DNA of 64,000 bases from NCBI GenBank assembly GCA_965221935.1, contig CBDCSZ010000048.1:106481-170480 (forward strand). Reading direction: 5' to 3'. The stretch comes from JAPOXR01 sp965221935 (GTDB lineage: Bacteria > Pseudomonadota > Alphaproteobacteria > Rhodobacterales > Rhodobacteraceae). The notes under the pieces were generated by a model. The model did no database searches. It worked only from the letters and a program-made list of their open reading frames with translations, and was not told where the DNA came from. Below are positions 8,847 to 17,107 of this stretch, piece by piece. The translations under genes were made by a program, and so were the position numbers. Every line of letters starts with the position of its first letter. Position 1 is the first letter of the stretch.

Positions 8847-9350
8847 ATGTCCGCCGCAGCGCTTGAACAAAACCAAAAGATTGTCGCCGCGCTCGCGCCT
8901 TCGGTCATTCGCCGGTGTTTTGGCGTCGGCGCGCTGCTAACACTCGGCGCTGTCCTGACCTATGTTGCCGTCACCGCAAGCGAATCCGCTGCAGCCGGCG
9001 CCTCGCTGGCGGTCGCCGCGGCGCTGTCGTTCTTTGTCGCCCACCGCATGCGCGGCGCCACCCTCTCCGGTCTCGAATTGACGCGTGAAGGTCTTTACAC
9101 AACCGATGGCACGCTGGTTGCCGCGCTTTCAAATGTGAAGCGCATTGAACGGGGCGTGTTCGCGTTCAAGCCATCCAACGGGTTCGTGATCCAGCTGGAA
9201 CGGCCGATGCCGGGATCGTGGAATCCGGGGCTTTGGTGGCGGTTCGGGCGGCGGGTCGGAATTGGCGGCGTCACGCCCCGGGCCGAGGGCAAAATCCTGG
9301 CCGAAGCCATGGCTCAATTGATCGGGTCGAATTCGCCGGAACGGCGATAG
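8847..9350 (+). CDS. Small membrane protein of unknown function downstream of lepA
   Basis: A protein of about 167 residues with two hydrophobic segments in the N-terminal half (GVGALLTLGAVLTYVAV near residue 30 and GASLAVAAALSFFVAH near residue 55), followed by a soluble domain that looks like a bacterial PH-type fold (TREGLYTTDGTLVAALSNVKR). I do not recognise a named family. The start is taken as ATG 8847; a TTG at 8820, directly after the lepA stop, is the alternative and would couple translation to lepA. It ends 21 bases from the convergent dehydrogenase gene. Confidence 0.65.
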   Translation: MSAAALEQNQKIVAALAPSVIRRCFGVGALLTLGAVLTYVAVTASESAAAGASLAVAAALSFFVAHRMRGATLSGLELTREGLYTTDGTLVAALSNVKRIERGVFAFKPSNGFVIQLERPMPGSWNPGLWWRFGRRVGIGGVTPRAEGKILAEAMAQLIGSNSPERR

Positions 9351-9371
9351 GCCGCGCCGCCGGCGCCGTTG

Positions 9372-10799
9372 TCAGATTCCCTTCGACTGATAGCTGGAGG
9401 CCACTCTTTCAATGGCGACAAGATATCCGGCAGTGCGGAGATTGGTGACCTTCGGATTGGATTTCCATACCTCGCTCATGGCCTGGTAGCTAAGCCGCAT
9501 CGTGTCGTCGAGACCTGAACGGACAAGTTCGAGCTCGCCGGCCCCTTGGCTGTAGCGATGCAGGAACCTGTCTGAAAAAGCCACCGGCACATCGGCCTTT
9601 TCGAACAGCCGGTTCAGCTCTGCGATCAACAGCTGATTTCTGCTTTCCTCTTCGCGCCGCTGCATTCTGCCGAACCGGATATGGCTCAGATTTTTCACCC
9701 ACTCGAAATACGAAACCGTCACCCCTCCGGCATTTGCGTACATGTCGGGAATGATGACCGTTCCTTTCTTGGTGAGCACAGAATCGGCATGAGCGGTCAC
9801 CGGCCCATTCGCGGCCTCAATAATCAGCGGCGCCTTGATCCGGTCGGCATTGGCGGACGAGATTACGCCCTCAAGAGCGGCCGGCACCAAAATGTCGCAA
9901 TCCGCCTCCAGCAGGGAAGGCCCGTCGTCGATGAAAGCGCCCTGTTCACAGCCGGTAATGGCGCCGGTTTCGGCAATGTGATCGCAGACTGCATCCACAT
10001 CAAGACCGTCCGGATTGTAGAGAGCGCCCTGGCGTTCAATGATTCCGACGACTTTCGCGCCGCTTTCCTCAGAGAGAAACCGGGCGGCATGGGACCCGAC
10101 ATTGCCCAATCCCTGCACAACAACCGACTTTCCTTCCAGCCCGCCGCTCAGATTGGCCAACGCAACATCCTCGGGATGGCGGAAAAACTCCTCCAGAGCG
10201 TACTGGACGCCGCGGCCGGTCGCTTCCACCCGGCCCCGAATACCGCCGGCGTTCAGCGGCTTTCCAGTGACGCAGGCGCGCGCATTGATGTCGGTCGTGT
10301 TCATGCGGCTGTACTGGTCACTGATCCAAGCCATTTCCCGCGCGCCTGTGCCCATATCCGGCGCCGGAACGTTTTGGCTGGGGTGTATCAGATCCCGTTT
10401 TACCAGCTCATAGGCAAAACGGCGCGTGATCAGCTCAAGCTCGCTGTCCGTATAGTCTTTGGGCCGGATGCACAGGCCGCCTTTGGAGCCGCCAAATGGT
10501 ATCTCCACCAGCGCACACTTGAACGTCATCAGCGCCGCCAAGGCTTCCACCTCGTCCATACTGACTTCTTCCGAATAGCGGATGCCGCCCTTCACCGGTT
10601 CCATATGCTCGGAGTGGACAGATCTGTAACCAGTGAAAGTTTCAATTCTTCCGCGGATTCGAACGCCAAACCGAACCGCGTAGGTGCTGTTGCAAACGCG
10701 AATCTTTTCTTTCAGTCCAGGCGGAAGATCCAAAAGATCCGCGGCCTTGTCGTACATGACATTGACCGACTCCAGAAAAGACAGTTCAGTTTCCTGCAT
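9372..10799 (-). CDS. Glu/Leu/Phe/Val dehydrogenase (glutamate dehydrogenase type)
   Basis: A 475-residue amino-acid dehydrogenase. The catalytic-lysine motif reads PFGGSKGGLCI. The Rossmann dinucleotide motif VVQGLGNVG lies in the second half, with PAALEGVI and EAANGPVTAHAD typical of hexameric glutamate dehydrogenases. It interconverts glutamate and 2-oxoglutarate with NAD(P)(H). The longer-than-usual length and the N-terminal MQETELSFLESVNVMYDKA match a clade common in alphaproteobacteria. The ATG at 10799 has a GGGGAGTGAAAG site upstream. Cofactor preference cannot be read with confidence. Confidence 0.9.
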   Translation of the reverse strand: MQETELSFLESVNVMYDKAADLLDLPPGLKEKIRVCNSTYAVRFGVRIRGRIETFTGYRSVHSEHMEPVKGGIRYSEEVSMDEVEALAALMTFKCALVEIPFGGSKGGLCIRPKDYTDSELELITRRFAYELVKRDLIHPSQNVPAPDMGTGAREMAWISDQYSRMNTTDINARACVTGKPLNAGGIRGRVEATGRGVQYALEEFFRHPEDVALANLSGGLEGKSVVVQGLGNVGSHAARFLSEESGAKVVGIIERQGALYNPDGLDVDAVCDHIAETGAITGCEQGAFIDDGPSLLEADCDILVPAALEGVISSANADRIKAPLIIEAANGPVTAHADSVLTKKGTVIIPDMYANAGGVTVSYFEWVKNLSHIRFGRMQRREEESRNQLLIAELNRLFEKADVPVAFSDRFLHRYSQGAGELELVRSGLDDTMRLSYQAMSEVWKSNPKVTNLRTAGYLVAIERVASSYQSKGI

Positions 10800-10924
10800 C
10801 TTTCACTCCCCTTGAAGCCCCGCCGAAACACCGCAATCAAAGAACACCGGTTCTTGCCTGTCAATGCCGGATTCAGCGCGGGCGGCGATGGCCGGATTGC
10901 GTCAGCGTGGATGCGATCGGGAAA

Positions 10925-11001
10925 TGGTACCGCCTCCCCGGCTCGAACGGGGGACCTCCAGATCCACAATCTGGCGCTCTAACCAACTGAGCTAAGGCGG
11001 C
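10925..11001 (-). tRNA. tRNA-His (GUG anticodon), CCA encoded
   Basis: A cloverleaf folds on the minus strand: acceptor GCCGCCT with AGGCGGT, D-arm GCTC/GAGC, anticodon stem CCAGA/TCTGG with loop TTGTGGA (anticodon GTG), T-arm loop TTCGAGC, and a genomic CCA at 10925-10927. The acceptor end lacks the usual G-1:C73. It has a G1:U72 pair and discriminator A73, the unusual tRNA-His seen in a large alphaproteobacterial clade with a matching histidyl-tRNA synthetase. Confidence 0.95.
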
Positions 11002-11090
11002 ACACCGCCGACAATCTAGCGAACGACCGGGGCTGCTGCAAGCAAATGTGGCCAAAGCGGAGCCGGCAGACAGAAGCCGCTGAGGGCGGG

Positions 11091-11564
11091 TCAGCCGCTT
11101 TCAGGCGCGCTTCCGGTCCGGAATCGATCCCACGCGGCGGCTTCAACCAGTCCGAAGTGCCGTTCAGCCGCCGTCCTTGCGAATTTCAGGGTCAGTTTCC
11201 GCCGCCTTGCGGCAGACAATCCGATTTCGTTACCCATTCTGTGGATTTCGGCATCGTGGCGATCGGCGAAGATCAATCCAGTCTCCGCCGGCAGCAATGT
11301 GTGCGGAAACGAAGCGCCCACGGCCCAGAAAAAACGGTCGCAATAGGCGAGATACCCTTGCCACTTCGCGTCTGACGAATAGTCGGCCCACGAAGACTTG
11401 CACTCCACAATCCAGATTTCGCCCTTTGGCCCGACGGCAAACACGTCGACGCGAAGGCCCCTTTCCGGCACGAATTCCTCAAGTGACTGAAAATCATGGC
11501 AGCGGCGAAAATAGCGGCGGACGCCGCGCGCCAGGAGTTTGCCTGCGGGCACTGATCCATTCAT
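11091..11564 (-). CDS. mmcB: MmcB-family DNA repair protein (PD-(D/E)XK nuclease-like)
   Basis: A 157-residue protein of the MmcB family, first named in Caulobacter as part of the mitomycin-C/SOS response. The nuclease-like core is visible: RVDVFAVG supplies the aspartate and IWIVECKSS gives the E-x-K motif of the PD-(D/E)XK fold, followed by DYSSDAKWQGYLAYCD. It presumably acts on damaged DNA; the biochemical activity is not established as far as I know. Length is typical. It is divergent from fau. Confidence 0.85.
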   Translation of the reverse strand: MNGSVPAGKLLARGVRRYFRRCHDFQSLEEFVPERGLRVDVFAVGPKGEIWIVECKSSWADYSSDAKWQGYLAYCDRFFWAVGASFPHTLLPAETGLIFADRHDAEIHRMGNEIGLSAARRRKLTLKFARTAAERHFGLVEAAAWDRFRTGSAPESG

Positions 11565-11729
11565 CTGGCAAGTATCGCCGGGCCGGCGGTTCCTTCAAGT
11601 CTCCGCCGGACGAAATTTCCGGAGAGTTGCCGTCAATTCGCTTTCGATTCAGCATCTTCGGTTCTTGGGATGGGTCGGCACAATGTTTAAAGGTGTGGCG
11701 GACAGTTTCCGGATCGGATCGCCATCGCT

Positions 11730-12347
11730 ATGAAACCGAACATCGCCGGCCGCAAGGAAAGGGCAAGGGACGCGGCGCGGCGCAAACGAAAACAGGCTTT
11801 CAATCCGCGCCGCCAGAAGGCCGCCATGGCGAATTTGGCCAAGGCGGCGGAGACGTGGCCAAGCGGCGTTCCAGTCGCGGGCTACCTCGCTATCGGGACC
11901 GAGCTCGATCCCCGCGGCTTCATGGTAGAGCTGTGTCAGCGCGGCAGTCATGAAATCTGCGTGCCGGTGGTCGCGGCCAAAGGCGCCGCTCTGCGGTTTC
12001 GCAAGTGGGCACCCGATGCGGCGCTCGAAACCGGCCCCTTCGGCGTCAGCGTCCCGGCGCATGGAAGCTGGCTGGTTCCGGGCATTCTGATGGTGCCCAT
12101 GCTTGCTTTCGACAGAAACGGTTACCGGCTTGGCTATGGCGGGGGATATTACGACCGCACGCTTCGGGAGTTGCGCGCTTCCCAATCGGTCTGGGCCGTC
12201 GGTTTGGCTTTTGCAGCGCAGGAAACTGACCTATTGCCCTGTGACAGTTTCGATCAGGCGGTCGACGCGGTGGTGACCGAAAAGGAGATCATGATTGTGA
12301 ATCCAGCCATTGATCCGGCCGCAGCGGGGGCTCCTTGCGGATCCTGA
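11730..12347 (+). CDS. fau: 5-formyltetrahydrofolate cyclo-ligase
   Basis: A 205-residue member of the 5-FTHF cyclo-ligase family (YgfA/MTHFS), which converts 5-formyl-THF to 5,10-methenyl-THF with ATP. The nucleotide-site glycine motif YGGGYYDR lies at about residue 135, and the substrate-site GYLAIGTELDP segment near residue 53. Start ATG 11730. Its 3' end overlaps the next gene by 13 bases, suggesting translational coupling. In many proteobacteria 6S RNA lies directly upstream; the 165 bases before this gene could hold one but I could not recognise it. Confidence 0.9.
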   Translation: MKPNIAGRKERARDAARRKRKQAFNPRRQKAAMANLAKAAETWPSGVPVAGYLAIGTELDPRGFMVELCQRGSHEICVPVVAAKGAALRFRKWAPDAALETGPFGVSVPAHGSWLVPGILMVPMLAFDRNGYRLGYGGGYYDRTLRELRASQSVWAVGLAFAAQETDLLPCDSFDQAVDAVVTEKEIMIVNPAIDPAAAGAPCGS

Positions 12348-13147
12348 TGGTCGGAGATGTCATGGGGCGGGCCGGCCGCGACGCCCTGACATCGCAAATG
12401 CCTGCGCTGCGGCGCGCGCATGACATCGATTTCGTCGCGGCGAACGCCGAAAACGCAACCCAGGGACGAGGCATCACCCTAGCGCATGCCCGCCAGCTTC
12501 TTGCCGCCGGAATTGACTGCCTGACTCTTGGCGACCACGCCTTCGACCAGCGCGGCCTTGTCTCCGATATCGAATCTGACCCGCGAATCCTCAGACCGCT
12601 GAATTTCGCCAAATCAGCTCCGGGAAAGGGCGCCAGACTGTTCACTGACGCGCAGGGACGCAAAGTGCTGGTGATCTCAGTTTTGGGCCGGGTGTTCATG
12701 CAGCCGCAGTTCGATGACCCGTTCCAAATGGTCAGAAACACGCTCGATGCCTGCAGGCTCGGCGCCGGCGCGGCGGCCATCATTGTGGATTTTCACGCCG
12801 AAGCGACATCCGAAAAGAACGCGATGGGGCTTTTTTGCGATGGATCGGTGTCGCTTGTCGCTGGAACCCACACGCATATCCCGACCGCTGACCACCGCAT
12901 TCTCAGGAACGGGACCGCTTATGTGACCGACCTTGGCATGAGCGGCGCATATGACTCAGTCATCGGCGTCGAACAAAGCGAGCCGCTGCGGCGGTTTGTT
13001 TCGGGCATGCGGCTCGGCAAGTTTGCGCCCGCAGCCGGTGAAGCGACGATCTGCGGCGTAATCGTCGAAACCGATGACGCCACCGGACTTGCGGTGTCGA
13101 TCGCACCGGTTCGCCTGGGCGGGGCCCTGGGGCAGCACCAGTCTTGA
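12335..13147 (+). CDS. YmdB-type metallophosphoesterase (TIGR00282)
   Basis: A 270-residue calcineurin-like phosphoesterase. The N-terminus RILMVGDVMGRAGR supplies the first metal motif (GDV), NAENATQGRGIT the second (NxEN), then LGDHAFDQ, DFHAEATSEK and GTHTHIPTAD, all hallmarks of the YmdB/TIGR00282 family. Bacillus YmdB hydrolyses 2',3'-cAMP. The start is TTG at 12335, needed because the conserved N-terminus begins at this codon; it overlaps the fau stop. Likely co-transcribed with fau and the glycosyltransferase that follows. Confidence 0.9.
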   Translation: MRILMVGDVMGRAGRDALTSQMPALRRAHDIDFVAANAENATQGRGITLAHARQLLAAGIDCLTLGDHAFDQRGLVSDIESDPRILRPLNFAKSAPGKGARLFTDAQGRKVLVISVLGRVFMQPQFDDPFQMVRNTLDACRLGAGAAAIIVDFHAEATSEKNAMGLFCDGSVSLVAGTHTHIPTADHRILRNGTAYVTDLGMSGAYDSVIGVEQSEPLRRFVSGMRLGKFAPAAGEATICGVIVETDDATGLAVSIAPVRLGGALGQHQS

Positions 13148-13161
13148 CCGGTCAAATCCTT

Positions 13162-13863
13162 ATGGACCGGGCACCGCTTTCCATTGTCATCCCGACGCTG
13201 AATTCGGCATCGTCGCTGGCCAAGGCGGTCGAACCGCTGGTCCCCGCTGTCAGCCAGGGATTGGTCAAGGAGCTGATCGTCAGCGATGGCGGTTCGTGCG
13301 ACGATATCGCGTCAATGGCGGATGCCCTTGGCGCCAGGCTGCTGGTCGGCCCGCCGGGCCGGGGAATTCAGCTGGCAGCAGGAGCGGCTGCGGCAAAGGG
13401 TGAATGGCTGCTGTTTCTGCACGCCGATTCGATTCTGGACCCGCAGTGGATCGGCGCCGTCTCCCGCCACTTGAAAAACAGCAGCGGCGCCGGCTGCTTC
13501 AGGCTGCGGTTCGGCGCTGCCGGACTGGCAGCGGCTTGGGTTGCCGGTTGGGCAAATCGCCGCACCGTTTGGTTTGGCCTGCCATTTGGCGATCAGGGGC
13601 TGCTGATCCCGCGCAAGCTCTATTCGCAGATCGGGGGATACCCGGCGATACCGATTATGGAGGATGTGGCCATCGCCCGGCGGCTCAGGGGCCGCATAGG
13701 AATGCTCGACGCCGCGGCGACAACGGACGCGGCCCGCTATATTCAGCAAGGCTGGCTGCGCCGCGGAGCGGCCAATCTTGTTCTGCAGGTGAAGTATTTT
13801 TCCGGTGTGCCGCCGGAAAAACTCGCCCGTCGATACCGGCGGGACAGGCGGGTCAATCCTTAA
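13162..13863 (+). CDS. Family 2 glycosyltransferase of the TIGR04283 type
   Basis: A protein of about 233 residues with a GT-A fold. LSIVIPTLNSA opens the domain, SDGGSCDD follows, and FLHADSILDP contains the DxD-like metal motif. Later come FGLPFGDQGLLIPR and PIMEDVAIARRL, features of the TIGR04283 (rSAM/selenodomain-associated) group. The sugar donor and acceptor are unknown. The start is taken as ATG 13162; a TTG at 13144 overlapping the ymdB stop (TTGA) is possible. It ends in an 11-base tail-to-tail overlap with the ABC exporter. Confidence 0.85.
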   Translation: MDRAPLSIVIPTLNSASSLAKAVEPLVPAVSQGLVKELIVSDGGSCDDIASMADALGARLLVGPPGRGIQLAAGAAAAKGEWLLFLHADSILDPQWIGAVSRHLKNSSGAGCFRLRFGAAGLAAAWVAGWANRRTVWFGLPFGDQGLLIPRKLYSQIGGYPAIPIMEDVAIARRLRGRIGMLDAAATTDAARYIQQGWLRRGAANLVLQVKYFSGVPPEKLARRYRRDRRVNP

Positions 13864-15616
13864 AATGCAGTTTGTGCAGCGAAGCATATAGCCCGCCGAC
13901 ATCCATCAGCTGCTGGTGGGTTCCGGATTCGGTGACGGTCCCTTTCTGCATGACGTAAATCGTGTCGGCGTCCTGCACCGTGGACAGCCGGTGCGCGATG
14001 ATGATCACAGTGCGGTTGGCCTCCAGCGCCATAATGGCATCCTGAATCAGCCTTTCGGATTCCAGGTCCAGAGCCGAGGTCGGCTCGTCCAGCAACAAAA
14101 TCGGCGTGTCACGGAGGAGGGCTCTCGCAATGGCGACGCGCTGTCTTTGCCCGCCCGACAGGAATGCGCCCCGCGGGCCGCAAATCGCGTCAAACCCGTC
14201 TCTCTCTTCGCTGACAAACTCCTTCACATGCGCCGCCTGCGCCGCCTGGTCGAACTCCGAATCGCTCGCCGACGCGTTGCCGAACATGATGTTATCGCGG
14301 ATGGATTCGTCAAAAATGGCGCTGTCCTGGGCAACGACAGCGATATTGTCGCGAAGCTGCGCCATTTTCAGCTGGCTGATGTCGCGCCCTCCGATGCGGA
14401 TGGCGCCCGCGTTCGGATCGACGATGCGGGCGATGAGATTAAAAATCGAGGATTTTCCGGCTCCGGACGGCCCGACAATCCCTGTCACCTTGCCCGCCTC
14501 GGCGGTGAATGACAGGTTTTTGATCACCTGCTGTCCGGAAAACTCGAGGGAAACATCCTGGAATTCAACGCTCAGCCCATGCCTCGATTTCGGCAAATCG
14601 ACCGGGTCGGCCGGGTCAAGGATTTCCGGCGCCGCATCGAAGATGGCGTGCGCCCTTTCCAGCAGGACCTTGAGCTGATGCCATGCCGTGATCAGGTTGC
14701 CAAGCCGTTTCGCGGGATCAAACAGCAGCACGATCGCCGTGAAGAAACTCATGAACTGACCGACTGTGCGGTCGCCGTCTATGACATCGGCTCCGGCGAT
14801 CAGCATGATGCCAAGAAATCCGACCCCGGCCACCAACTCGATCAGCGCCGGAACACCGGCAATTGTCGCTTCGGTCCGCACCGATGAGCGTTTTACGATT
14901 TCCGCAGTTTCTACAAATCGCCGCAATTGCATGGCTTCAGCCCGGTACAGCTTGATTTCCCGGACATAATGAAAAATCTCTTCGAGCCTCACGATGATCC
15001 TGGCTTTGGCCTCGGCGGCCCTGAGCGAGTATTTTCTGGTCCAGCGCTGAAAGATCAGCACCGGTCCGGACAGCAGCGGAATCCCGCCGATCGCGATCAG
15101 CGTCCACACCCAGTCGATGGTCAGAGCCACGAACAGCAGCGAACCGATCGATATCAGGTCCCGCACCGCCGGCGTGATCATGCTCTGCCAGACCATCTGG
15201 ATGGAAGCGATATCGTCCTTGACCCTTTGTATGAGGTCGCCGGGCGGGTTGAACTCAAAAAACCGCTTGTCCAGGATCAGAATCCGGGCGATCATATCGC
15301 GCTGAAGATCGAATTTGATCCGCTCGCCAACCGCTGCCGAAAGAATGCGCTGGCAGAATCCTGCGCAGCTCCGCGACAGGAACACGAACATGACCGCAAG
15401 CCCGACAAAAACCAGAGCATCCCGGTCCTGGCTGGCAAAGACATCATCAAACACCGGCCTGATGAGATAAGTCAGCATGCCCAGCATTCCGCCTTGAATG
15501 GCCATAAACACGAACGCCGCGGCAAGGCGCGGCGTCTGCCGTCTCAGATAGTCGCGCCACAGCCATCCCACGAGCGCGAGCGTCGTTTTCTGCTGATGTT
15601 CGATGGTCCGACTCAT
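13853..15616 (-). CDS. MsbA-like ABC exporter, fused permease and ATPase
   Basis: A 587-residue half-transporter. The N-terminal half has about six membrane segments (for example FVFMAIQGGMLGMLTYLI and LLFVALTIDWVWTLIAI). The C-terminal ATPase has Walker A GPSGAGKSS, Q-loop VVAQDSAIF, signature LSGGQRQR, Walker B ILLLDEPTS and switch histidine IIAHRLS. The best guess is a lipid or lipid-linked export role, as for MsbA; substrate identity cannot be read from sequence. Start ATG 15616 has GGTGAG upstream; a TTG at 15649 is less likely. Confidence 0.88.
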   Translation of the reverse strand: MSRTIEHQQKTTLALVGWLWRDYLRRQTPRLAAAFVFMAIQGGMLGMLTYLIRPVFDDVFASQDRDALVFVGLAVMFVFLSRSCAGFCQRILSAAVGERIKFDLQRDMIARILILDKRFFEFNPPGDLIQRVKDDIASIQMVWQSMITPAVRDLISIGSLLFVALTIDWVWTLIAIGGIPLLSGPVLIFQRWTRKYSLRAAEAKARIIVRLEEIFHYVREIKLYRAEAMQLRRFVETAEIVKRSSVRTEATIAGVPALIELVAGVGFLGIMLIAGADVIDGDRTVGQFMSFFTAIVLLFDPAKRLGNLITAWHQLKVLLERAHAIFDAAPEILDPADPVDLPKSRHGLSVEFQDVSLEFSGQQVIKNLSFTAEAGKVTGIVGPSGAGKSSIFNLIARIVDPNAGAIRIGGRDISQLKMAQLRDNIAVVAQDSAIFDESIRDNIMFGNASASDSEFDQAAQAAHVKEFVSEERDGFDAICGPRGAFLSGGQRQRVAIARALLRDTPILLLDEPTSALDLESERLIQDAIMALEANRTVIIIAHRLSTVQDADTIYVMQKGTVTESGTHQQLMDVGGLYASLHKLHFKD

Positions 15617-15868
15617 GTCTGTCTCACCATACTCGGCTGCGTGCGGCAATTACGGCGGTCAATATCTGCCGCAATCAATTGGGAGCATGTCGCCGCAGGC
15701 CCACGCGCCCCATCCGGCGCCCACCCTCCATTCCAGTTCAATGTGGGCCAGCGATACCGAAATTGTCAATTTGCTTTACACGCATGCGCCGTTATTTGAC
15801 ACCGACGCAATCCGCTTGCCTGTCTCGCCGGCAGTCAGCTCACGCGGCGCCATCCCTTTGTGAGGCCA

Positions 15869-17107
15869 ATGACGATCATGACTTCAGAATTTGGCAGAAC
15901 CTACCGTGCGCTCCCCGGTCCCTCCGTCATTCCGGACCGCGTTCTCAGAGCAATGCACCGGGCGTCGCCGGATATCTATTCGAAGGCAATGGAAGAAGAG
16001 GTCGCGAACCTGCTCACCGATCTCAAATCCGTTGCCCGAACCGAAGGCAACGCGGCGATCTATATTGCGAACGGGCACGGCGCCTGGGAAGCGGCGGTCA
16101 CAAACCTGTTCAGTCCGGGAGACAGAATTCTGGTGCTGGCCACAGGAACATTCGCCCTCGGCTGGGGCGGTTTTGCGGAAGCGCTCGGAGTGGAAACCGA
16201 ATGCATCGATTTCGGGATCAGGTCAGACATTGACACAGCCCGCGTGGCCGAAACGCTGGCCGCGGACGGGGAAAGACGCATCAAGGCCATCATTGCCGCG
16301 CATGTGGACACCGCCTCTTCTGTCCGCAATGACATCGCAGCCGTTGCCGGAGCGGTCCGCGAAACCGGACACCCTGCTCTGCTGCTGGCCGACTGCATCG
16401 CCAGCCTCGCCTGCGATCCCTTTGAAATGGACAGCTGGGGCGTAGATGTGGCGATTGCCGGCAGTCAGAAAGGATTGATGCTTCCGCCCGGACTGTCCTT
16501 TGTGTTCTTCAACGACCGCGCGCTTGAAGCCGGCCGCGGCGCGGCTCTGCGCACCCCGTACTGGGACTGGCAGCGGCGCGTGAATCCCGACGAGTTTTAT
16601 CAGATCTTTTGCGGAACCGCCCCGACGCAGCATGTTTTCGGGCTGCGGGAATCGCTGAATATTCTGCTGCGCGAAGAGGGGCTGGAGGCGGCGCTGGAAC
16701 GCCATCGGATTCTGGCTCAGGCGATCTGGGCCGCGGTCGACATTTGGCGGAAGGACGGCCCGCTGGAATTCAACATCGTCGATCCGGCGAAGCGGAGCCA
16801 AGCTGTGACAGCCCTGCGCGCCGGACCCCCGCACGGCGCGCTCCTGCGCGACTGGGTGTCGCGCCATGCCGGGATTTCGCTTGGCGTCGGACTCGGAATG
16901 TCATCCCCGGACGACCCGACAGCCGCTGGCTCGTTTCGAATCGGCCATATGGGCCATCTCAACCCCCATATGGTCCTTGGCTGCCTCGCCTCAATCGAGG
17001 CCGGGTTCGAGTCTATAGGATTCCCGCGCGGCCGCGGAGCAATTGAAGCGGCCGCCGCCGTGTGCGCCGGAGTTCATCGTCCGCAGGCAAATTCACTACG
17101 CCTTTAA
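15869..17107 (+). CDS. Class V aminotransferase (serine/alanine-glyoxylate type)
   Basis: A protein of about 412 residues with the fold-type I PLP pattern. LPGPSVIPDRVLRAM opens the domain as in alanine/serine-glyoxylate aminotransferases. NGHGAWEAAVTNL forms the PLP phosphate-binding region, LLADCIASLACDP supplies the PLP-ring aspartate, and GSQKGLMLPPGL carries the Schiff-base lysine. It likely transfers an amino group to glyoxylate. Start ATG 15869 has GTGAGG just upstream. The stop overlaps the valS stop by 4 bases, convergent. Confidence 0.88.
   Translation: MTIMTSEFGRTYRALPGPSVIPDRVLRAMHRASPDIYSKAMEEEVANLLTDLKSVARTEGNAAIYIANGHGAWEAAVTNLFSPGDRILVLATGTFALGWGGFAEALGVETECIDFGIRSDIDTARVAETLAADGERRIKAIIAAHVDTASSVRNDIAAVAGAVRETGHPALLLADCIASLACDPFEMDSWGVDVAIAGSQKGLMLPPGLSFVFFNDRALEAGRGAALRTPYWDWQRRVNPDEFYQIFCGTAPTQHVFGLRESLNILLREEGLEAALERHRILAQAIWAAVDIWRKDGPLEFNIVDPAKRSQAVTALRAGPPHGALLRDWVSRHAGISLGVGLGMSSPDDPTAAGSFRIGHMGHLNPHMVLGCLASIEAGFESIGFPRGRGAIEAAAAVCAGVHRPQANSLRL

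Noticed and set aside
7704..8876. A 390-codon open frame opposite lepA
   Set aside because: Antisense shadow of a highly conserved gene.
9681..10982. A 433-codon open frame opposite glutamate dehydrogenase
   Set aside because: It runs through the tRNA-His gene and mirrors the conserved dehydrogenase on the other strand.
11565..11729. 6S RNA upstream of fau
   Set aside because: The position and length would fit, but I could not recognise the conserved closing stem and open bubble by eye.
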